DNA of 64,000 nucleotides, taken from Varibaculum vaginae (GTDB taxonomy: Bacteria > Actinomycetota > Actinomycetes > Actinomycetales > Actinomycetaceae). The stretch spans positions 157,817 through 221,816 of the forward strand of contig NZ_UWNY01000002.1 in the NCBI RefSeq assembly GCF_900604285.1, read 5' to 3'. The position numbers and the translations under genes were made by a program. The notes beneath the pieces are model-generated. The model worked only from the letters and a program-made list of their open reading frames with translations. It was not told where the DNA came from and did no database searches. Of this stretch, positions 45,981 to 55,529 are shown one piece after another; position 1 is the first letter of the stretch, and every line of letters starts with the position of its first letter.

Positions 45981-47261
45981 CTAGTTTTTCTCTGGGTTCA
46001 AAAAATTGGAAATATCGGCGGTTGCAGTCAGCGGCATCGGAAGTACTACCTGCTCATCCGGGCGGGTTGCCAACTGGGTACGGATATAGTCTTTTACTGC
46101 TTCGCGGGTATGAACATGATGGTGAGCTTTCTCAGACATGAACCAGCGGTGTTCCAAAACTTCATGGAAGATTTGCGCCGGTTCTAGTTTCGCCCGCAAA
46201 TCATCGGGAATCGCGCTGATAGTGGGCAGATAAACCCGATCCATCCAGGCATTCGCCACTAAACGCAGTGGAGTTTTGTTAAGTTTCTTTTGTTGCTGAT
46301 AGGTCAAAATGTCGGTATAGATACGTTTTGCCTGTTCTTCTTGGACTTCCAGGCCGGTCAAATCTTTTACCAGATGCTGGAAATGTCCCGCCTCTACTAC
46401 TCGCGGTGCAAATCTTATGTAATCGCCGTCCTCATCGGATTCGATATCAACTTGACCGATATCGAAACCTAGCTGTCCTAATCTATCGGCTCGCGCCCCG
46501 ACCCGCCAGATTTCGTCAGCGGGGATACGCTCGGATCCGGTTAAATCATTCCAGAGGTCATGGTAACGTTCCTCAAGGTAGTCACCGATTGTAGTGACAT
46601 CAAAGTCTGCGTCTACTAGACCACCGGCCTGCAAGTCCATCAGTTCCCCGATGATGTTCGTAGCACCTAGTGACACATCATACTCACGGGAACGATCCGA
46701 AATATTATCGTAAAAACGCCCGGTTTCTGCATCCACCAGGTAGGCGGCGTAGGTTCCAGCATCACGTCTAAACAGAGTGTTTGATAGGGAAACGTCTCCC
46801 CAATAAAAACCGGATAAATGTAGGCGTACCAGCAGGGCAACTAGGGAGTTGAGTACGCGATCAAGGGTGCTTCGAGATAAATGTTTCGATATTAATACCC
46901 GGTAGGGAAGGGAATATTGTAGATGGTGGGTGATTAGAGCTGCCGGTAGCTCTTCGCCATTTTCGTCTAGGCGTCCGGCGACCACTGCCGCCACCGACAC
47001 GGTGGGAAGCTCTTTGCTTTGTAGTTGGCGCAGCATCTGGTATTCGTGTAGTGCATCGCGTTCGGAAATCTCTTTTACGGCGAATATCGCACCCTCGGCC
47101 TGAATGAAACGTACTACGTGGCGAGATATACCGCGAGGGAGAGCTGCTAACAACTCATTTGGCCAGTCTTTCAAGGGAAGCGACCAGGGTAAAGAGGGTA
47201 CCAGAGAATAGAATGAAGAAGTTCCCGCGGTGGTGACTCGTAGCTTTTGTATAGCTGGCAC
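45981..47261 (-). CDS. DUF4032 family protein, kinase-like
   Basis: This 426-residue cytoplasmic protein matches DUF4032, an actinobacterial family with a lipopolysaccharide-kinase-like N-terminal half. The signs are VVRFIQAEGAIFAVKEISER (a Lys-containing strand), HLSGFYWGDVSLSNTLFRRD (catalytic-loop-like) and YLVDAETGRFYDN. The GTG at 47261 is selected because GGGGAGGAAT precedes it directly; a longer in-frame extension to 47300 is unconserved. It is divergent from a Ser/Thr kinase gene. The substrate is unknown. Confidence 0.88.
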   Translation of the reverse strand: MPAIQKLRVTTAGTSSFYSLVPSLPWSLPLKDWPNELLAALPRGISRHVVRFIQAEGAIFAVKEISERDALHEYQMLRQLQSKELPTVSVAAVVAGRLDENGEELPAALITHHLQYSLPYRVLISKHLSRSTLDRVLNSLVALLVRLHLSGFYWGDVSLSNTLFRRDAGTYAAYLVDAETGRFYDNISDRSREYDVSLGATNIIGELMDLQAGGLVDADFDVTTIGDYLEERYHDLWNDLTGSERIPADEIWRVGARADRLGQLGFDIGQVDIESDEDGDYIRFAPRVVEAGHFQHLVKDLTGLEVQEEQAKRIYTDILTYQQQKKLNKTPLRLVANAWMDRVYLPTISAIPDDLRAKLEPAQIFHEVLEHRWFMSEKAHHHVHTREAVKDYIRTQLATRPDEQVVLPMPLTATADISNFLNPEKN

Positions 47262-47339
47262 TATTCCTCCCCTCGCTCGTGGCTGGGACAATTGTGGCAC
47301 AGGTCGTTGGGTATGTGCTAGCGCAGTTAGCTAAAATCG

Positions 47340-49109
47340 ATGAAAGAGAGTTGCTTAACAGTGAGGGAGCCAGTGGTCGCGCAGGAAATCGGGGGATACC
47401 AGATCCTAAAGGCCTTGGGTGCAGGGGGGATGGCTTCGGTCTACCAAGCTAAAGCTCCTGATGGGCGCCAAGTGGCCTTGAAATTTTTACATCCTCAAAT
47501 AGCCAGCGATCTCAATGCTCGAAAACGCTTACAACGGGAAGCAGACGCGATTAACCGAGTAAGTTCGTCGGGGGTAGCGAAAGTATTTGAAGTAAACACC
47601 CAGGGAGAAACCCCTTATGTGGCCATGGAGCTAATCAAAGGGATAACTATCGCCCAGGATGTGAGCGAATTCGGTACCTGGAATCTACCGGATCTGATTG
47701 ACCTAGCGCAGTGGCTGGCTCGGATTTTGCGGGAACTTCATAGCGCCGGGGTAGTACATCGGGACGTAAAACCCGCCAATATCATGATCTCCAAGCAAGG
47801 TCCGGTTCTAATTGATTTTGGAATCTCCCAAACCCCAGGGGCGGAACGTTTAACCGCAACTGGGCTGGTAACGGGAACTCCAGGCTATATTTCTCCGCAA
47901 CTGATTCAGGGTGAGGATGCGCGCCCGCGCGATGATTGGTGGGCTTGGCTGTGCGTGCTGCTGTTTTGTATCACTGGCCGTCCTCCCTTTGGATCTGGCC
48001 CCGTAGAAGTAGTTTTGGGGAGGATCAATACCGGCCAAGCGGATTTATCAGAATTGCCTCCGCCGTTACAACGGGTGTTTTTGTCTGGTTTTCAGATAGA
48101 TCCGGAGCGTCGCGCCTCTCCTGAGCAGCTAATCGCGGCTTTGGAAGCGGTTAACGAGGGGAAAGATCCCGCTGATTACTTGCCGGAAGCTGCTCGCCTG
48201 GCTGAAGGTACCGCTGTTTCCGGGCTGGAAACAGCGGGGGTAGGGATGCGTCCCCCCAGTTTTCCGCCTTCTTCTTCACCAGATGGGGGAGCCGATTTAA
48301 GCTCGACATTCCCTACTTCAGGGCAAGATACTCGGCTATACCCTCCGGAATCATCGACGAATGCGGGGCGAGCTGAATATCAGTCGGCGCCAGTGGGCAA
48401 CCATATGGGCGGCGTTAACCCGGGGGAACAGTCGGTATCTCCGGGGTATGGGGAAGTTGCGGGAGGGATTCCGGGAAGTAATATACCTGCCCAGTGGGAG
48501 CCGCGCTATATTCCTAACAAGTTGCCTAATGCCTGGATATCTTGTTTGGCGGTGATGTTATCTTTATCGCTGTTGACGGACGCTTTTGTGCTAAAAAGTT
48601 ATGCAGATACCCCTTCCGTCTCTTATCTGGATGCGCTAGCTTTGGCTGTTTTAGTGGCATTTTGCGGTTTTTTCGGTGCCTTTAGGGCGAGGATGCGAGA
48701 TGCGCAGCTAGCCTCTGGGATGGTCGCCCCACCCAGTGCGGCGCTAAAGGCGCAACCGTTATTGGCGCCAATCAATGGCACGATGGTGGTGGCGGTGCTG
48801 GTAGGGCTAGGGGTTGGCCTGATAGGAAGTTTTGGCTGCAATCCGCTAGCACAACTGGCATATCCGCTTTTGCCGGAGGGGGTACGTGAGCAACAGGTGG
48901 TTTATCGTCTCCTGCTCTACTTGGTATGTGCTCTGTTTGGGATGATAGCGGCCTTTTTTTCTCGTTCTTTTAGGGTGGGGTTTGGTTCCATGGTGCGTCT
49001 GCTGGGAGGAGCAGGGGCGCGCTTTTTTTGGTTCTTTATACTGCTGGTAGTCAGTATCGGTCTCGAATATATGGTGGTAAATGGTCTTTCGGTAGTTGAT
49101 GTTTCTTAG
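47340..49109 (+). CDS. Hanks-type Ser/Thr protein kinase with C-terminal membrane domain
   Basis: The 589-residue protein has a kinase domain (about 15-275). It includes the Gly-rich loop LGAGGMASVYQA, ATP Lys48 (VALKFL), the catalytic loop HRDVKPANI with Asp142, and DFG at 159-161. A Pro/Ser-rich linker (about 280-400) follows. The C-terminal domain has four hydrophobic segments (about 398-418, 428-446, 482-500 and 525-585). No PASTA repeats are present, unlike PknB. ATG 47340 and GTG 47361 are both possible starts. It is divergent from DUF4032, so the two may share signalling or control. Confidence 0.92.
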   Translation: MKESCLTVREPVVAQEIGGYQILKALGAGGMASVYQAKAPDGRQVALKFLHPQIASDLNARKRLQREADAINRVSSSGVAKVFEVNTQGETPYVAMELIKGITIAQDVSEFGTWNLPDLIDLAQWLARILRELHSAGVVHRDVKPANIMISKQGPVLIDFGISQTPGAERLTATGLVTGTPGYISPQLIQGEDARPRDDWWAWLCVLLFCITGRPPFGSGPVEVVLGRINTGQADLSELPPPLQRVFLSGFQIDPERRASPEQLIAALEAVNEGKDPADYLPEAARLAEGTAVSGLETAGVGMRPPSFPPSSSPDGGADLSSTFPTSGQDTRLYPPESSTNAGRAEYQSAPVGNHMGGVNPGEQSVSPGYGEVAGGIPGSNIPAQWEPRYIPNKLPNAWISCLAVMLSLSLLTDAFVLKSYADTPSVSYLDALALAVLVAFCGFFGAFRARMRDAQLASGMVAPPSAALKAQPLLAPINGTMVVAVLVGLGVGLIGSFGCNPLAQLAYPLLPEGVREQQVVYRLLLYLVCALFGMIAAFFSRSFRVGFGSMVRLLGGAGARFFWFFILLVVSIGLEYMVVNGLSVVDVS

Positions 49110-49214
49110 TATCACTGTGCTCGCGGCCCGGATAAGCTGGGAGCTAGGCGCGTCCTCGTTTATGCTTGAAACAGATAATCTGGAAAGTCATAGGAAAGTA
49201 GCAGCGGGAAAGTA

Positions 49215-50129
49215 ATGGCACAGAAAAAAGGTAAGTTTCAGACCGGGCAAATTAAGAGTTCATCGCAAGCGGTACAAAATCGGCAAGAAAAGGTGTGGAA
49301 ACAGGTTGAAGCGCAGCGTGAAGCCGCGCGTCGGAAGCAAACCGGGAAACGGGTTGCGATTGCGATAGTCTCGCTACTAGTGGTGGCGGCGGTCGCCCTC
49401 GCCGGATACCTGGTTGCTCAGCGGGGAGGCAATGAAGAACAGGGGAGCGGTGGCGCGGTACTATCCGGACAGCTGCCGGAAAAAATTGCCTCTCTTTCCG
49501 GACAGGAGGCCGTGGATGCAGCGCAGGGAATCTTGATTGGTCAAAAGGGGGCTTATAAAGCTACTCCGGGGGTTCCTACCATTGAAATGTGGTTTTCCTA
49601 TGGTTGCCCGGCCTGTTTGAATCTTGAGCATCAGTTGGGGGATAAAATCCTGGCCTTCGCTAAGGAAGGCAAAGCCAATTTGGTGCTACATCCAGTGGCT
49701 ACCCATGCACTGCCGTGGACTATAGTTGCCGGGAATGCGTCTATGCAGGTAGCCGCGGGACAACCGGAGAAAGCTTTGGCTTTCCATCAGGCATTGATTG
49801 ATTCCGGATACGGAGTGATGTTCGCCAAGGGACAGGAAGCCGGGTGGAAAGATCAAGGAAATTCTACGATTATGACTGATCCGAGTAAATCGCTAGAAAA
49901 AATCAAGCAAGTTGCCAAGGGGATTGGAGTTAAAGACGAAATTATTAAGTCCTTTAAGCCGGATCCCCAATCGGTTCTGTTAGAGAAGTGGCAAAAACAG
50001 TGGGCAGATGCTGCTGGTAAACAAACCCAGCAGATAGGTACTCCGATGTTTGCCTCCAATGGAAAGTTAGTTGAAAATCCGATTAATCAGGACGGAACTT
50101 TTAACGAGGACGTGTTGCTCGGTAAGTAA
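49215..50129 (+). CDS. Membrane-anchored DsbA-like thiol oxidoreductase
   Basis: This 304-residue protein is expected to promote disulfide formation in exported proteins. A basic cytoplasmic N terminus (1-45) precedes a membrane segment (about 46-68). The thioredoxin-fold domain has CPAC at 131-134 (MWFSYGCPACLNLEHQLG), and the cis-Pro loop TQQIGTPMF sits near 277-285. It is the typical form of actinobacterial DsbA homologues, which mediate pilin folding in Actinomyces and Corynebacterium. The Cys394/Cys438 pair in the shaft pilin here is a possible client, but this is inference. Confidence 0.92.
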   Translation: MAQKKGKFQTGQIKSSSQAVQNRQEKVWKQVEAQREAARRKQTGKRVAIAIVSLLVVAAVALAGYLVAQRGGNEEQGSGGAVLSGQLPEKIASLSGQEAVDAAQGILIGQKGAYKATPGVPTIEMWFSYGCPACLNLEHQLGDKILAFAKEGKANLVLHPVATHALPWTIVAGNASMQVAAGQPEKALAFHQALIDSGYGVMFAKGQEAGWKDQGNSTIMTDPSKSLEKIKQVAKGIGVKDEIIKSFKPDPQSVLLEKWQKQWADAAGKQTQQIGTPMFASNGKLVENPINQDGTFNEDVLLGK

Positions 50130-50403
50130 GAAGTATAGGAGCAATGGGGTAGATACCTGTTGCCGACAGCACTACTGGGGAAAGAGCTAGTTTTCAACTA
50201 CCTAAGAGGTTGCCCAGAACTAGGTGGTAACTAGCTGCGGTTTTGTTCATTTACGAAAGCCATGACAAACTAAAGAGCGTCTTTCTTTTTGAGGATGCGA
50301 GGCGATTACTGCGTTTGCGTCATGCAGTCTTAACACGCAGGTTTCGCAGGTGTGCCGTACGCGGGTAGGCGGCGGTGCACCCTACGTGCGAGTTTACGTA
50401 CGT

Positions 50404-50476
50404 GCCGACTTAGCTCAGTTGGTAGAGCAGCTGTCTTGTAAACAGCAGGTCATCGGTTCGAGCCCGATAGTCGGCT
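50404..50476 (+). tRNA. tRNA-Thr (anticodon TGT)
   Basis: The acceptor stem GCCGACT pairs with AGTCGGC. The D arm contains AGCTCAGTTGGTAGAGC, the anticodon loop CTTGTAA reads TGT, and the T arm contains GGTTCGAGCC. The CCA end is encoded (50477-50479). It is followed by the LacI-led catabolic cluster. Confidence 0.97.
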
Positions 50477-50479
50477 CCA

Positions 50480-51006
50480 CTAAGGAGCTAACTCCTAACC
50501 GGACTTTTATCGTCTTGCTGTTGGGAATCGGTAATCCCTCTCTATTTCTAGGTGGGTCGATTGTTTATGAGCGGCATGGCCTCGTGAAGAGGAAGGGGTC
50601 GTTTAACCTGAAAGCCTGTTTCCACCAGATTGCGTCTCGGGTTCTCGTCACCGGGACGAGTTTTAAATCGGCTTTTCATCTGGATGAAACAGATTGACGG
50701 CTAACATTGATTCTTAATGATGGATTAGAGCGCTTTGGAATTACGCTATATTGATCTGCTTCAGAGAATGCTTACTTATGAAGATAGTTTGGGACAAATC
50801 CCGGCTTGCGGGTGTCAAAAAATATTGCTTGATTTTAAAAAAATTCAGTCCCTTACACGGAAAAATTGGCATAAACAGCAGAAACGTAAAAAATAAATCC
50901 CGCAACTTAACGTTGCTTAACTGCCGATTCGGATGTGAGTATAAGCATAAGCGTCCGATAAGGTCTCAGCAAAGAAGCGAGCCATGGACGTTACAAGGAG
51001 AAATGC
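50480..51006. other. Region between tRNA-Thr and the LacI gene
   Basis: No supportable gene is seen; frames at about 50350-50697 and 50751-51017 are unconserved, and the first overlaps the tRNA. A small hairpin CTCGTC-GACGAG with TTTT (50644-50664) could be a terminator. The inverted repeat GCAAC-TTAAC-GTTGC (50902-50916) is the best candidate operator for the LacI protein. Confidence 0.4.
50902..50916. promoter_or_regulatory. Candidate operator, GCAAC-TTAAC-GTTGC
   Basis: A perfect 5-bp inverted repeat with a 5-bp centre lies 91 bp before the LacI gene. LacI-family operators are usually longer and CG-centred, so the assignment is weak. Confidence 0.25.
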
Positions 51007-52047
51007 ATGAGGGTTAATGAGAACCGCATTAGGGCTACCCGCGGATCGGCATCTGATATTGCCCAGGTGTTGGGAGTATCGAAGGCAGCGGTCTCCTATG
51101 CATTAAATGGAAAGCCGGGAATCTCTGACGAAACCCGGCAGTCAATAATCGAATTGGCACGTGCTTACGGAATAGAAGTACCGGAACGTGCGACAAATAT
51201 GCACGCTATCCCCTCGTTGGTAGGTTTGGTACTTGCAGATCTTTCCAACCCCTTCTACCAGGAGCTAGGCGTTGCAGTTGCCGAGGCCGCCCGGTCACAT
51301 AATCTAAACACGCTGTTAGCGCATACTGGCGACCGTCCGAAAGATTTGCTCTCTACCGTGCAAACCATGACTAAGCACGGAGTTAACGGAATCATTCTTA
51401 CCGCAACGCAAGACGGCGACGCTTCGGTCGCTCGCCTATTGCGAAACGCAAACCTGCCTTATGTGCAGGTATCACGCAAAATGCCAACGGTACGAGCGGC
51501 GTTCGTGGGAATAGATAACAAGAACGCGGCGAAAGATGTGGCTCTACATATGGTGAGTCACGGATATAAAAAGATAGCGTTGGCTATTGGCCCCCGGAGG
51601 TCTTCGGCTTCAAACGAGCGTCATGTTGGCTATCTTGAAGGCCTCATCGAAAGCGGATTATCAACCCCTACAGAGTGGATTGTGCGTACCGATCTGGGAA
51701 CTGGGGGTGGGCATAATGCCGCCAAACATTTTCGTTCGCTGAATCGTGGGTTACCAGAGGCAATTTTGTGTGGCTCAGATGCCATTGCTTTCGGGATAAT
51801 AGAGGATTTTAACGCTCATGGCATTAGCGTTCCTGGCGACGTGGCTGTGGGAGGTTTTGATGGCGTCACTCCCGCCGTATGGCCAGGATTTTCACTTACC
51901 ACTATCGTGCAACCAATTCGCGCGATGGCGGATCAAGCTGTGATGCAGCTAGAAAACCTGATGCGTAACGAACGTGTCAAGCAAACGGACATCGTATGTC
52001 CTTATGAACTGCGTATCGGCAATTCTTGTCGGTGCCGCCCTATCTAA
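51007..52047 (+). CDS. LacI-family transcriptional regulator
   Basis: This 346-residue regulator probably controls the seven genes that follow. The N-terminal helix-turn-helix and hinge are ATRGSASDIAQVLGVSKAAV and SYALNGKPGISDETRQ. The periplasmic-binding-like effector domain (about 65-340) has SLVGLVLADLSNPFYQELG and GFDGVTPAVWPGFSLTTIVQ. ACAAGGAGAA precedes the ATG. The SDR gene begins 22 bp after its stop, so regulator and enzymes are probably one transcript. The effector is likely a sugar or sugar acid, as for most LacI proteins. Confidence 0.95.
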   Translation: MRVNENRIRATRGSASDIAQVLGVSKAAVSYALNGKPGISDETRQSIIELARAYGIEVPERATNMHAIPSLVGLVLADLSNPFYQELGVAVAEAARSHNLNTLLAHTGDRPKDLLSTVQTMTKHGVNGIILTATQDGDASVARLLRNANLPYVQVSRKMPTVRAAFVGIDNKNAAKDVALHMVSHGYKKIALAIGPRRSSASNERHVGYLEGLIESGLSTPTEWIVRTDLGTGGGHNAAKHFRSLNRGLPEAILCGSDAIAFGIIEDFNAHGISVPGDVAVGGFDGVTPAVWPGFSLTTIVQPIRAMADQAVMQLENLMRNERVKQTDIVCPYELRIGNSCRCRPI

Positions 52048-52069
52048 TCTAATGAAAGGTAAAAGAATA

Positions 52070-52831
52070 ATGGATTCGATATCGCTAAACGGCAGGGTTG
52101 CGGTAGTAACCGGTGCCTCGCAGGGGATTGGCAAAGGTATCGCGCTCAAGCTTGCGCAGCGCGGCGCTACCGTGGTTGTTGTAGACATCAATGGTGAGTC
52201 TGCCAAGGTGGTGGCGGAACAGTGCGGAGGGAAGTCACGAGCCATTGCATTAAATGTTGCCGATCGTGAAGCTGTGGATGCCGCCATAGAGCAGGTGATT
52301 GCGGAACTGGGAAAGATCGACATCCTAGTAAACAATGCGGGAATTAACCGTGACGGCATGCTTCATAAGATGACCGATGATATGTGGGATTTGGTGCTTG
52401 CAGTAGATCTTTCTGCTGTTTTCTACCTGTGTCGCAAGGTGGGATCGCATATGCGTGAGAACCAGTATGGGCGCATATGTAACGTGGCCTCCGAATCTTG
52501 GCAAGGAAACGTGGGGCAAACTAACTACGCGGCCGCAAAAGGTGGCGTTGTCTCTCTAACTCGCTCTATTTCCAAGGAGTTGGGGTTCAAGAATGTGACT
52601 GCCAATGCGATTGCTCCCGGTTTTATTGAAACGGATATGACCTGCAAGCTTAAGGAAATTCCTTCTCGAGCTGGCTTCGAGAATCTGTACGAAGAGCAGG
52701 TCGCCAAGGTGTCTCTCAAGCGTGCCGGAAAACCAGAAGACGTAGCCAATTTGGTTGCGTTCCTGGTATCCGACGATGCGTCCTATCTGACCGGAGAAAC
52801 CATTCGCATCGGAGGGGGATACAAGCTATGA
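52070..52831 (+). CDS. SDR-family oxidoreductase (FabG-like)
   Basis: This 253-residue short-chain dehydrogenase has the NAD(P)-binding TGASQGIG (14-21), NNAG (88-91), the active-site Ser in NVASESW, and YAAAK (Tyr153, Lys157). It resembles 3-ketoacyl reductases, so a 3-hydroxyacyl-CoA or 3-hydroxy acid substrate is reasonable. Downstream genes encode CoA-transferase and thiolase. In this cluster it could oxidise the 3-OH of an acyl-CoA. The ATG at 52070 is preferred over an upstream in-frame ATG inside the LacI gene. It overlaps the next gene by 4 bp (ATGA). Confidence 0.93.
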   Translation: MDSISLNGRVAVVTGASQGIGKGIALKLAQRGATVVVVDINGESAKVVAEQCGGKSRAIALNVADREAVDAAIEQVIAELGKIDILVNNAGINRDGMLHKMTDDMWDLVLAVDLSAVFYLCRKVGSHMRENQYGRICNVASESWQGNVGQTNYAAAKGGVVSLTRSISKELGFKNVTANAIAPGFIETDMTCKLKEIPSRAGFENLYEEQVAKVSLKRAGKPEDVANLVAFLVSDDASYLTGETIRIGGGYKL

Positions 52832-54288
52832 GTTTTAAACAAGTGACGCCCGAAGAAGTGGCATCACTGATTCCGAACGGGGCGACGGTGGCCGGTGACG
52901 GATTTACCATGATGAGCGTAGCTGATGAGATCTACGCACATATCGAACAGTCGTTCTTAGAAAAAGGCACCCCCAATAATTTGACCTTCGTGCATGCAGC
53001 TGGGCAGTCAAATCGAGTGGATGGACTAGCCCGTCTGGCGCACCCAAAATTACTAAAACGGGTAGTGGGGCCGCACTGGGGGCTAAACCCTCCTATGGCA
53101 AATCTCTTGGGTGAAGACGAAGTGGAAGCGATTTGCTTACCTCAAGGCCAGATATCCACGCTTTACCGCACGATAGCAGCCGGTAGGCCGGGGCAGCTTT
53201 CTACAGTGGGGTTGGGTACTTTCATTGATCCACGGCTGGATGGGGGGCGAATTAACGATTCTGCCCGCGCAGCTACGGCACCTGACGAATATGTGGAACT
53301 GGTCGAAAGAGATGGTAAAGAATATCTGTTCTACAAGTCTTTCCCAATTGACGTGGCGATTATACGGGGAACGAAGATTGACCCGGATGGGAACATGTCG
53401 CAAGAAGACGACGTAACAATTCTGGATTCACTGGCAATTGCACAGTCTGTTCATAATAATGGCGGAATTGTAATTGCTCAGGTGAAGCAGATTGTAGAGC
53501 GTGGTGACATTCCGGCTCGTCTGGTGAATGTTCCCGGTGTGCTGGTGGATTACGTTATGGTGACTTCTGATCCAGCGAAATACCACAAGCAAACTAACTC
53601 TGCGATCGAGGTAAATATGGATCTGATCACGGGGTATGCCTCCTCTGAGGAGCTCGCAGAGTCCATCCTTGCCCACGAGGTGGAACCGGTTCGGGTGCGT
53701 ATCGGGGAGAGAGGGGCAAAGCTGGTGCGTGATGGCGACATTATTAATCTGGGTACCGGTCTTCCTGGTGACTCCATAGGTCGGGCACTTGCGGTGAGCG
53801 GTAAGCTCGCCAATGTTACCTTAACGGTGGAGTCTGGCACATACGGAGGGGTTCCCTTAGGGGGAGTGGACTTCGGATGCGCAATTCATCCGGCAGCCAT
53901 TATCAGCCATCCGCAACAGTTTGACTTTTACAACGGTGGCGGGGTGGACATCACCTACATGGGCGTGGGGCAGGTTGATGGCAAAGGCAACATTAACGTT
54001 TCGGCTTTTGGGGGCAAGGCTATCGGTTGTGGTGGCTTCATGGACATCGTGGACGGTGCGAAACGCATCTGCTTCCTGATGATTGCCGATTCGAAACATC
54101 CCAAGTGGGTAGATGAAGTAGATCAATTGACCTTCTACGGCGCTGCTGCCCTAGAAAAGGGACAAGAGGTCTACCTGGCATCTGAACATTACCTGGTGCA
54201 GCTAACCACCGAAGGTTGGAAGATTCTCGAGGTTGATGACAATGACGCTGCTCGCCAAGCAGCGGAACTCATACGTACGGCGCGTTAA
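52828..54288 (+). CDS. Acyl-CoA:carboxylate CoA-transferase, YdiF/Pct-like
   Basis: The 486-residue protein fuses the two halves of a class I CoA-transferase. An N-terminal glycine-rich part (NGATVAGDGFTMM) is followed by the second half with VRDGDIINLGTGLPG. The catalytic Glu335 (TLTVESGTYGG) forms a glutamyl-CoA thioester. YdiF and propionate/acetate CoA-transferases share this single-chain architecture. The enzyme would move CoA between a product thioester and a new substrate acid. The ATG overlaps the SDR stop, so translation is coupled. The specific acyl group is inferred from context. Confidence 0.92.
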   Translation: MSFKQVTPEEVASLIPNGATVAGDGFTMMSVADEIYAHIEQSFLEKGTPNNLTFVHAAGQSNRVDGLARLAHPKLLKRVVGPHWGLNPPMANLLGEDEVEAICLPQGQISTLYRTIAAGRPGQLSTVGLGTFIDPRLDGGRINDSARAATAPDEYVELVERDGKEYLFYKSFPIDVAIIRGTKIDPDGNMSQEDDVTILDSLAIAQSVHNNGGIVIAQVKQIVERGDIPARLVNVPGVLVDYVMVTSDPAKYHKQTNSAIEVNMDLITGYASSEELAESILAHEVEPVRVRIGERGAKLVRDGDIINLGTGLPGDSIGRALAVSGKLANVTLTVESGTYGGVPLGGVDFGCAIHPAAIISHPQQFDFYNGGGVDITYMGVGQVDGKGNINVSAFGGKAIGCGGFMDIVDGAKRICFLMIADSKHPKWVDEVDQLTFYGAAALEKGQEVYLASEHYLVQLTTEGWKILEVDDNDAARQAAELIRTAR

Positions 54289-54342
54289 GTAAACCACTGG
54301 ATTCCGCGAAGGCGGAGCGGTTCTATTAAGAAAGGTAAACAA

Positions 54343-55518
54343 TTGGAGAAAATAGTCATTGTTGAGGGCGCAAGGACTGCAATCGGTACATTTGCTGGTT
54401 CACTGTCCACTACGCCTAATCACGTCATGGGGGCAACCGCTATGAAAGCGGCGGTGGAGCGTTCCGGTGTTCCCATGGATGCGATTGATGAAGTAGTAGT
54501 AGGTTGCGTGGGACAGGTAGGCGGGGATGCCTTCTTGGCACGTCGAATTTCCTTAGAGGCGGGAGTTCGTGAAGAATCCACTGCTTTTACAGTAAACAGG
54601 CTATGCGGATCGGGGTTGCAGGCAGTTCAATCCGCAGCGCTTGAACTGCGTACTGGCGATTCAAAATTCGTAGTTGCAGGTGGTTCCGAAAATATGTCGA
54701 ACCAACCCTTTATGGATTTTCAGGCACGTAACGGCTGGCGCACGGGCAACCATACCTTGGTTGACGGCACTATGTCGCTAGTGACCGATCCTTTTGGCGG
54801 CTACCCGATGGGTGTTACCGCAGAAAATGTGGCGGATAAATTCAATATTTCTCGCACCGATCAGGATGCTTTTGCGGCACGTTCGCAAAGGTTAGCTGCA
54901 AAAGCTCAAGCTGACGGTATGTTCGAAGATGAGATTGTGGACATCACAGTTAAGGAACGTAAGTCGGAGCGGGTGTTTAACACAGATGAGCATTTGCGTC
55001 CCACCACCGACGAGGAGAAGCTGGCTAAACTACGTCCTGCCTTCCGTAAAGACGGATCGGTTACTGCTGGTAATTCTTCTGGCATTAATGATGCTGCCGC
55101 GATGTTGGTGATGACCACTGAATCTATTGCGAAAGCAGAGGGTTTAAAGCCGATTGGTGAGCTGGTTAGTTTCGCAAAGGCTGGTTTGTCTCCTGAAATT
55201 ATGGGATTTGGTCCTGCGTTAGCTATTCCCCGCGCCCTTGATAAGGCTGGACTAATTCTTGCCGACATCGATTGGATTGAGCTTAACGAAGCTTTCGCTG
55301 CCCAAGCTTTGGCGGTAATCCGTGATCAGGAATTAGATATGGATAAGACCAACCCACTGGGGGGTGCGATTGCATTGGGGCACCCGGTGGGAGCAACTGG
55401 CGCCATTTTGACCCTCCGAACTCTTTACAATCTACGCCGCACCAACACCGAATTTGGCATGGTGACCATGTGTATTGGTGGCGGTCAAGGGGTAGCAGCA
55501 GTATTCCGAGCACTATAA
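54343..55518 (+). CDS. Thiolase family acyl-CoA acetyltransferase
   Basis: The 391-residue enzyme cleaves 3-ketoacyl-CoA with CoA to acetyl-CoA and a shortened acyl-CoA (or the reverse). Catalytic residues are all visible: Cys88 (VNRLCGSGLQAV), His347 (ALGHPVGATGA) and Cys377 (TMCIGGGQG). The length is typical of acetoacetyl-CoA-type biosynthetic or degradative thiolases. The start is TTG with AAGAAAGG upstream. The gene lies between the CoA-transferase and lactonase, 54 bp after the former. The substrate may be a hydroxylated 3-ketoacyl-CoA. Confidence 0.95.
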   Translation: MEKIVIVEGARTAIGTFAGSLSTTPNHVMGATAMKAAVERSGVPMDAIDEVVVGCVGQVGGDAFLARRISLEAGVREESTAFTVNRLCGSGLQAVQSAALELRTGDSKFVVAGGSENMSNQPFMDFQARNGWRTGNHTLVDGTMSLVTDPFGGYPMGVTAENVADKFNISRTDQDAFAARSQRLAAKAQADGMFEDEIVDITVKERKSERVFNTDEHLRPTTDEEKLAKLRPAFRKDGSVTAGNSSGINDAAAMLVMTTESIAKAEGLKPIGELVSFAKAGLSPEIMGFGPALAIPRALDKAGLILADIDWIELNEAFAAQALAVIRDQELDMDKTNPLGGAIALGHPVGATGAILTLRTLYNLRRTNTEFGMVTMCIGGGQGVAAVFRAL

Positions 55519-55529
55519 GGGAGTTTCTA

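Noticed and set aside
50350..50697. Open frame overlapping the tRNA-Thr gene
   Set aside because: It reads through a clear tRNA and has no conserved sequence.
50751..51017. 88-codon frame ending just inside the LacI gene
   Set aside because: The composition is lysine/arginine-rich without pattern, there is no Shine-Dalgarno, and it overlaps the LacI start.
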